Shown here: positions 31,268 to 32,808 of the stretch, in pieces | Layout of the letters: every line of letters begins with the position of its first letter | Numbering within the stretch: the stretch's first letter is position 1 | From: an uncultured Acetatifactor sp. | Lineage (GTDB): Bacteria > Bacillota > Clostridia > Lachnospirales > Lachnospiraceae | Direction: 5' to 3' | DNA length: 32,808 bases | Assembly: GCA_910585665.1 (NCBI GenBank) | Contig: CAJUFI010000052.1 | Location: forward strand, 1 to 32,808 | Program-made: the position numbers and the translations under genes | Notes under the pieces: model-generated | What the model saw: only the letters and a program-made list of their open reading frames with translations | Told to the model about the DNA's origin: nothing | Database searches by the model: none

Positions 31268-31323
31268 TGACACCGGTAGGGTATGGAAACGAAAAAAGCG
31301 AGAGGGCAGCCTCTTTCTTTTGA
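31267..31323 (+). CDS. Second leader ORF, 18 codons, overlapping the terminator-like hairpin
   Basis: ATG 31267 shares its first base with the preceding TAA and encodes MTPVGYGNEKSERAASFF, ending at TGA 31321-31323. The codons for KSERAASFF are the hairpin at 31292-31321, so a translating ribosome would unfold it. Coupled translation from MIIIIR is likely. It could regulate read-through into the ABC-F gene. Confidence 0.5.
   Translation: MTPVGYGNEKSERAASFF
31292..31321 (+). terminator. Attenuator-like hairpin in the ABC-F leader
   Basis: AGAGG (31301-31305) pairs with CCTCT (31310-31314), and outside it AAAAG (31294-31298) pairs with CTTTT (31317-31321). The 3' side is T-rich (TCTTTCTTTT). 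It is a modest but plausible intrinsic terminator about 100 bases into the transcript. Confidence 0.55.
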
Positions 31324-31468
31324 ATGCTGAGATTCGGGGATTATCACTAATAATCATTTTGCTTACGCTAAAGAATCATGTTTTCGGAATGGCCATCTAT
31401 CATGGGTTGGCGGTCTTTCACAGGCCAGGAGCCGGGCGGCTGGGAAGCAGGTATAGAGCCGATTGGGG

Positions 31469-31690
31469 CTGGTCAGACAAGGGAGTTCGGCAGCCGATTT
31501 GAGCCTGGACAGCCGACAGGAGGTTCTGCGGACGGTTGAGTCTGGACAGCCGACAGGAGGTTCTGCGGACGGTTGAGTCTGGACAGATGATTGTAGGTTC
31601 GACAGCCGATTTGAGCCTGGACAGCCAAGTGGGTTCGGTAACTGATTGGAATCTGGACAGCCAATTGGGAATCGGAAAAGCACCCATCAT
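31469..31690 (+). repeat. About six 36-38-bp direct repeats in the ABC-F leader
   Basis: Copies of CTGGACAGCC (first copy CTGGTCAGAC) start at 31469, 31505, 31542, 31579, 31617 and 31653. The units at 31505 and 31542 are almost or exactly identical; others are diverged. Each carries GGTTC or similar and GATTTGAG or GGTTGAG. The period is not a multiple of three, so this is not a coding repeat. No gene is seen in 31324-31860. Confidence 0.8.
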
Positions 31691-31712
31691 TGAACGGCCA
31701 ACCGTAGAATAC

Positions 31713-31773
31713 GAAGCCCATCCGAAATGGAAAGGCCGACCGCAGACTGGAAACGAATCACGGATGGGCTTTC
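31713..31773 (+). repeat. Long-range inverted repeat in the ABC-F leader
   Basis: GAAGCCCATCCG (31713-31724) is complementary to CGGATGGGCTTTC (31761-31773) with one extra T, around a 36-base loop. A stable leader-RNA stem is expected. Confidence 0.65.
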
Positions 31774-31848
31774 GAAATGCCATGAAAGGTCAGCCAGTCA
31801 GCTGAGGACAGCGGGCCGTCAAGCGAAATGCAGAATAAAAATTAGGAT

Positions 31849-31879
31849 AATCCCTCTGAAGGACAGGAGGGATTTTTTT
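31849..31879 (+). promoter_or_regulatory. Terminator-like hairpin sequestering the ABC-F ribosome site
   Basis: AATCCCTC (31849-31856) pairs perfectly with GAGGGATT (31867-31874) around a 10-base loop, and T31873-31879 follow. GGAGGG (31866-31871), the Shine-Dalgarno of the gene at 31880, is in the 3' arm. The structure could stop transcription or hide the ribosome site. Confidence 0.75.
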
Positions 31880-32808
31880 ATGCAGAAAAAATTGTTGATG
31901 CAGGCGGAGCATATCGCCTTAAGTTTCGGGGAACAGAAAGTCCTGGACATTGACCGGTTCGCGGTATACCAGGGGGAGCGCATCGGCCTGGTGGGGGCCA
32001 ACGGCGCGGGGAAGACCACCTTCCTGCGGGTGCTGTCCGGGGAGCTGGAGCCGGATGCCGGCACCGTGAAGAGGATGTGCGACGTCCATTTTTTCCGGCA
32101 GTTCTCCGAAGGAATCGACCCCTTTGAACTGGAGGGGAAGGAAATGAAGGCCATGCGGATTCAGGACAAGGTATGGCAGGAGACGGTCAGCGGCGGCGAG
32201 GATACCAGGATGCGGCTGGCCTGGATGTTCAGCAGCGGGAAGATGCTGGTGTTCCTGGACGAGCCCACGGCCAACCTGGACATGAAGGGAATCGCCCTTT
32301 TGAAGCAGAAGCTCCTGGAGCTGGACACCATGGTCATCGTCAGCCATGACCGGGCGCTGCTGAACGCCCTCTGCACCAGGATTGTGGAGATCCGGGAGGG
32401 AAAGCTTGTAAGCTTCGAGGGGAATTATGACGACTATGTGCAGCTGAAGGAACAGGCCGTACGGAGACAGTGGACGGAATACGAGAATTTCACCAGCGAG
32501 AAGAAGCGGCTGGAGAAAGTCTATCTCCAGAAAAAACAGAAGGCCGCGTCCATCGAGAAGCTCCCCAAAGGGATGACGCCCAGGGAGGCGGGGCTCCGGA
32601 ACTTCCTCTCCAAGCACCCCAAGGACGCGAAAGCCGGGAGGATGGAGGCCTCCGCCAAAAACGTGCTGGAGCGGCTGGAGCATATGGAGGTGAAGGAGAA
32701 GCCCAGGGAGCTGCCCAGGATGCGCCCGGATTTCCGTCTCACAGACCCGCCGGAGAACGCGGTGGTGATCAGGGGAGAGGGAATCTCTTTCTCCTATGAA
32801 AACGGCGG
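31880..32808 (+). CDS. ABC-F family ATPase, probable antibiotic-resistance (ribosome protection) type, partial
   Basis: The frame is open to the right edge, with 309 codons present. ABC-F proteins have two ATPase domains joined by a linker and no membrane part; resistance types act on the ribosome and displace antibiotics from the peptidyl-transferase region. Domain 1 has Walker A GANGAGKTT, a signature VSGGEDTRMRLAW, Walker B MLVFLDEPTANLD and SHDRALL. A charged interdomain linker of about 90 residues (EKKRLEKVYLQKKQKAASIE, then LPKGMTPREAG) follows, and domain 2 begins with GISFSYENG. The domain 1 stretch between Walker A and signature is short, as in Lsa/Vga/Msr-type proteins. GGAGGG precedes the ATG. 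Its regulation by the long leader is inferred. Confidence 0.88.
   Translation, partial: MQKKLLMQAEHIALSFGEQKVLDIDRFAVYQGERIGLVGANGAGKTTFLRVLSGELEPDAGTVKRMCDVHFFRQFSEGIDPFELEGKEMKAMRIQDKVWQETVSGGEDTRMRLAWMFSSGKMLVFLDEPTANLDMKGIALLKQKLLELDTMVIVSHDRALLNALCTRIVEIREGKLVSFEGNYDDYVQLKEQAVRRQWTEYENFTSEKKRLEKVYLQKKQKAASIEKLPKGMTPREAGLRNFLSKHPKDAKAGRMEASAKNVLERLEHMEVKEKPRELPRMRPDFRLTDPPENAVVIRGEGISFSYENG

Noticed and set aside
31469..31690. Possible CRISPR array
   Set aside because: Repeats are contiguous 36-38-bp units with drift and no unique spacers or cas genes, so it is a tandem repeat.

Overview
This window looks like chromosomal DNA of a gut-type Clostridia, most likely a Lachnospiraceae relative. 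The evidence is strong AGGAGG-type ribosome binding sites, sigma-A-like TTGACA/TATAAT promoters, the gene families present (BlaI/M56 pair, GHKL/LytTR two-component pair, TnpV remnant, SymE-like protein, Rpn-type nuclease, ABC-F protein) and a mosaic of G+C-rich core genes and A+T-rich accessory stretches. The assignment is inference. No rRNA, tRNA or CRISPR array was recognised.

Layout. (1) 1-3012, A+T-rich: a BlaI-type repressor overlapping an M56 (BlaR1-type) sensor peptidase whose extracellular half carries an exact 648-bp in-frame tandem duplication. (2) 3065-3268: two abutting copies of a 102-bp hairpin repeat. (3) 3311-10729, G+C-rich: folD, a LytTR response regulator, a GHKL histidine kinase, the remnant of an ABC exporter gene, and a translationally coupled pair of ABC exporter half-transporters. 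The kinase and both exporter ATPases carry short tandem repeats in loops of their ATP-binding domains. (4) 10817-20340: a peptide-transport cluster in the order lipoprotein binding protein, permease, permease, unrecognised 544-residue protein, methyl-accepting chemotaxis protein, fused two-domain ATPase. (5) 20671-24309: a minus-strand membrane protein and AraC/GyrI-like regulator, then a plus-strand single-chain ABC exporter. (6) 24379-31093, A+T-rich island: Uma2-like nuclease, a TnpV remnant, an XRE regulator divergent from a 62-residue protein and a SymE-like protein, a nucleoside phosphorylase-like protein, two unknown proteins, an MGMT-like protein without the acceptor cysteine, a broken MerR/TipA-type regulator and an Rpn-type nuclease. 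(7) 31182-32808: a long leader followed by an ABC-F ATPase that runs off the right edge.

Three signals are not explained by ordinary genes. First, a 102-bp intergenic hairpin family (3065, 3168, 24379, 27128) whose stems differ between copies by compensatory changes. Second, a 54-bp element with inverted ends in two copies (16403, 29186). Third, an elaborate ABC-F leader: consensus promoter, a six-codon peptide MIIIIR overlapping an 18-codon second ORF that runs through a terminator-like hairpin, an array of about six 37-bp repeats, and a last hairpin that holds the Shine-Dalgarno sequence and ends in seven T just before the start codon. This fits ribosome-mediated, antibiotic-responsive attenuation, but the details are inference. 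Coordinates, translations and repeat alignments were read by eye; family names rest on motifs and not on database searches.
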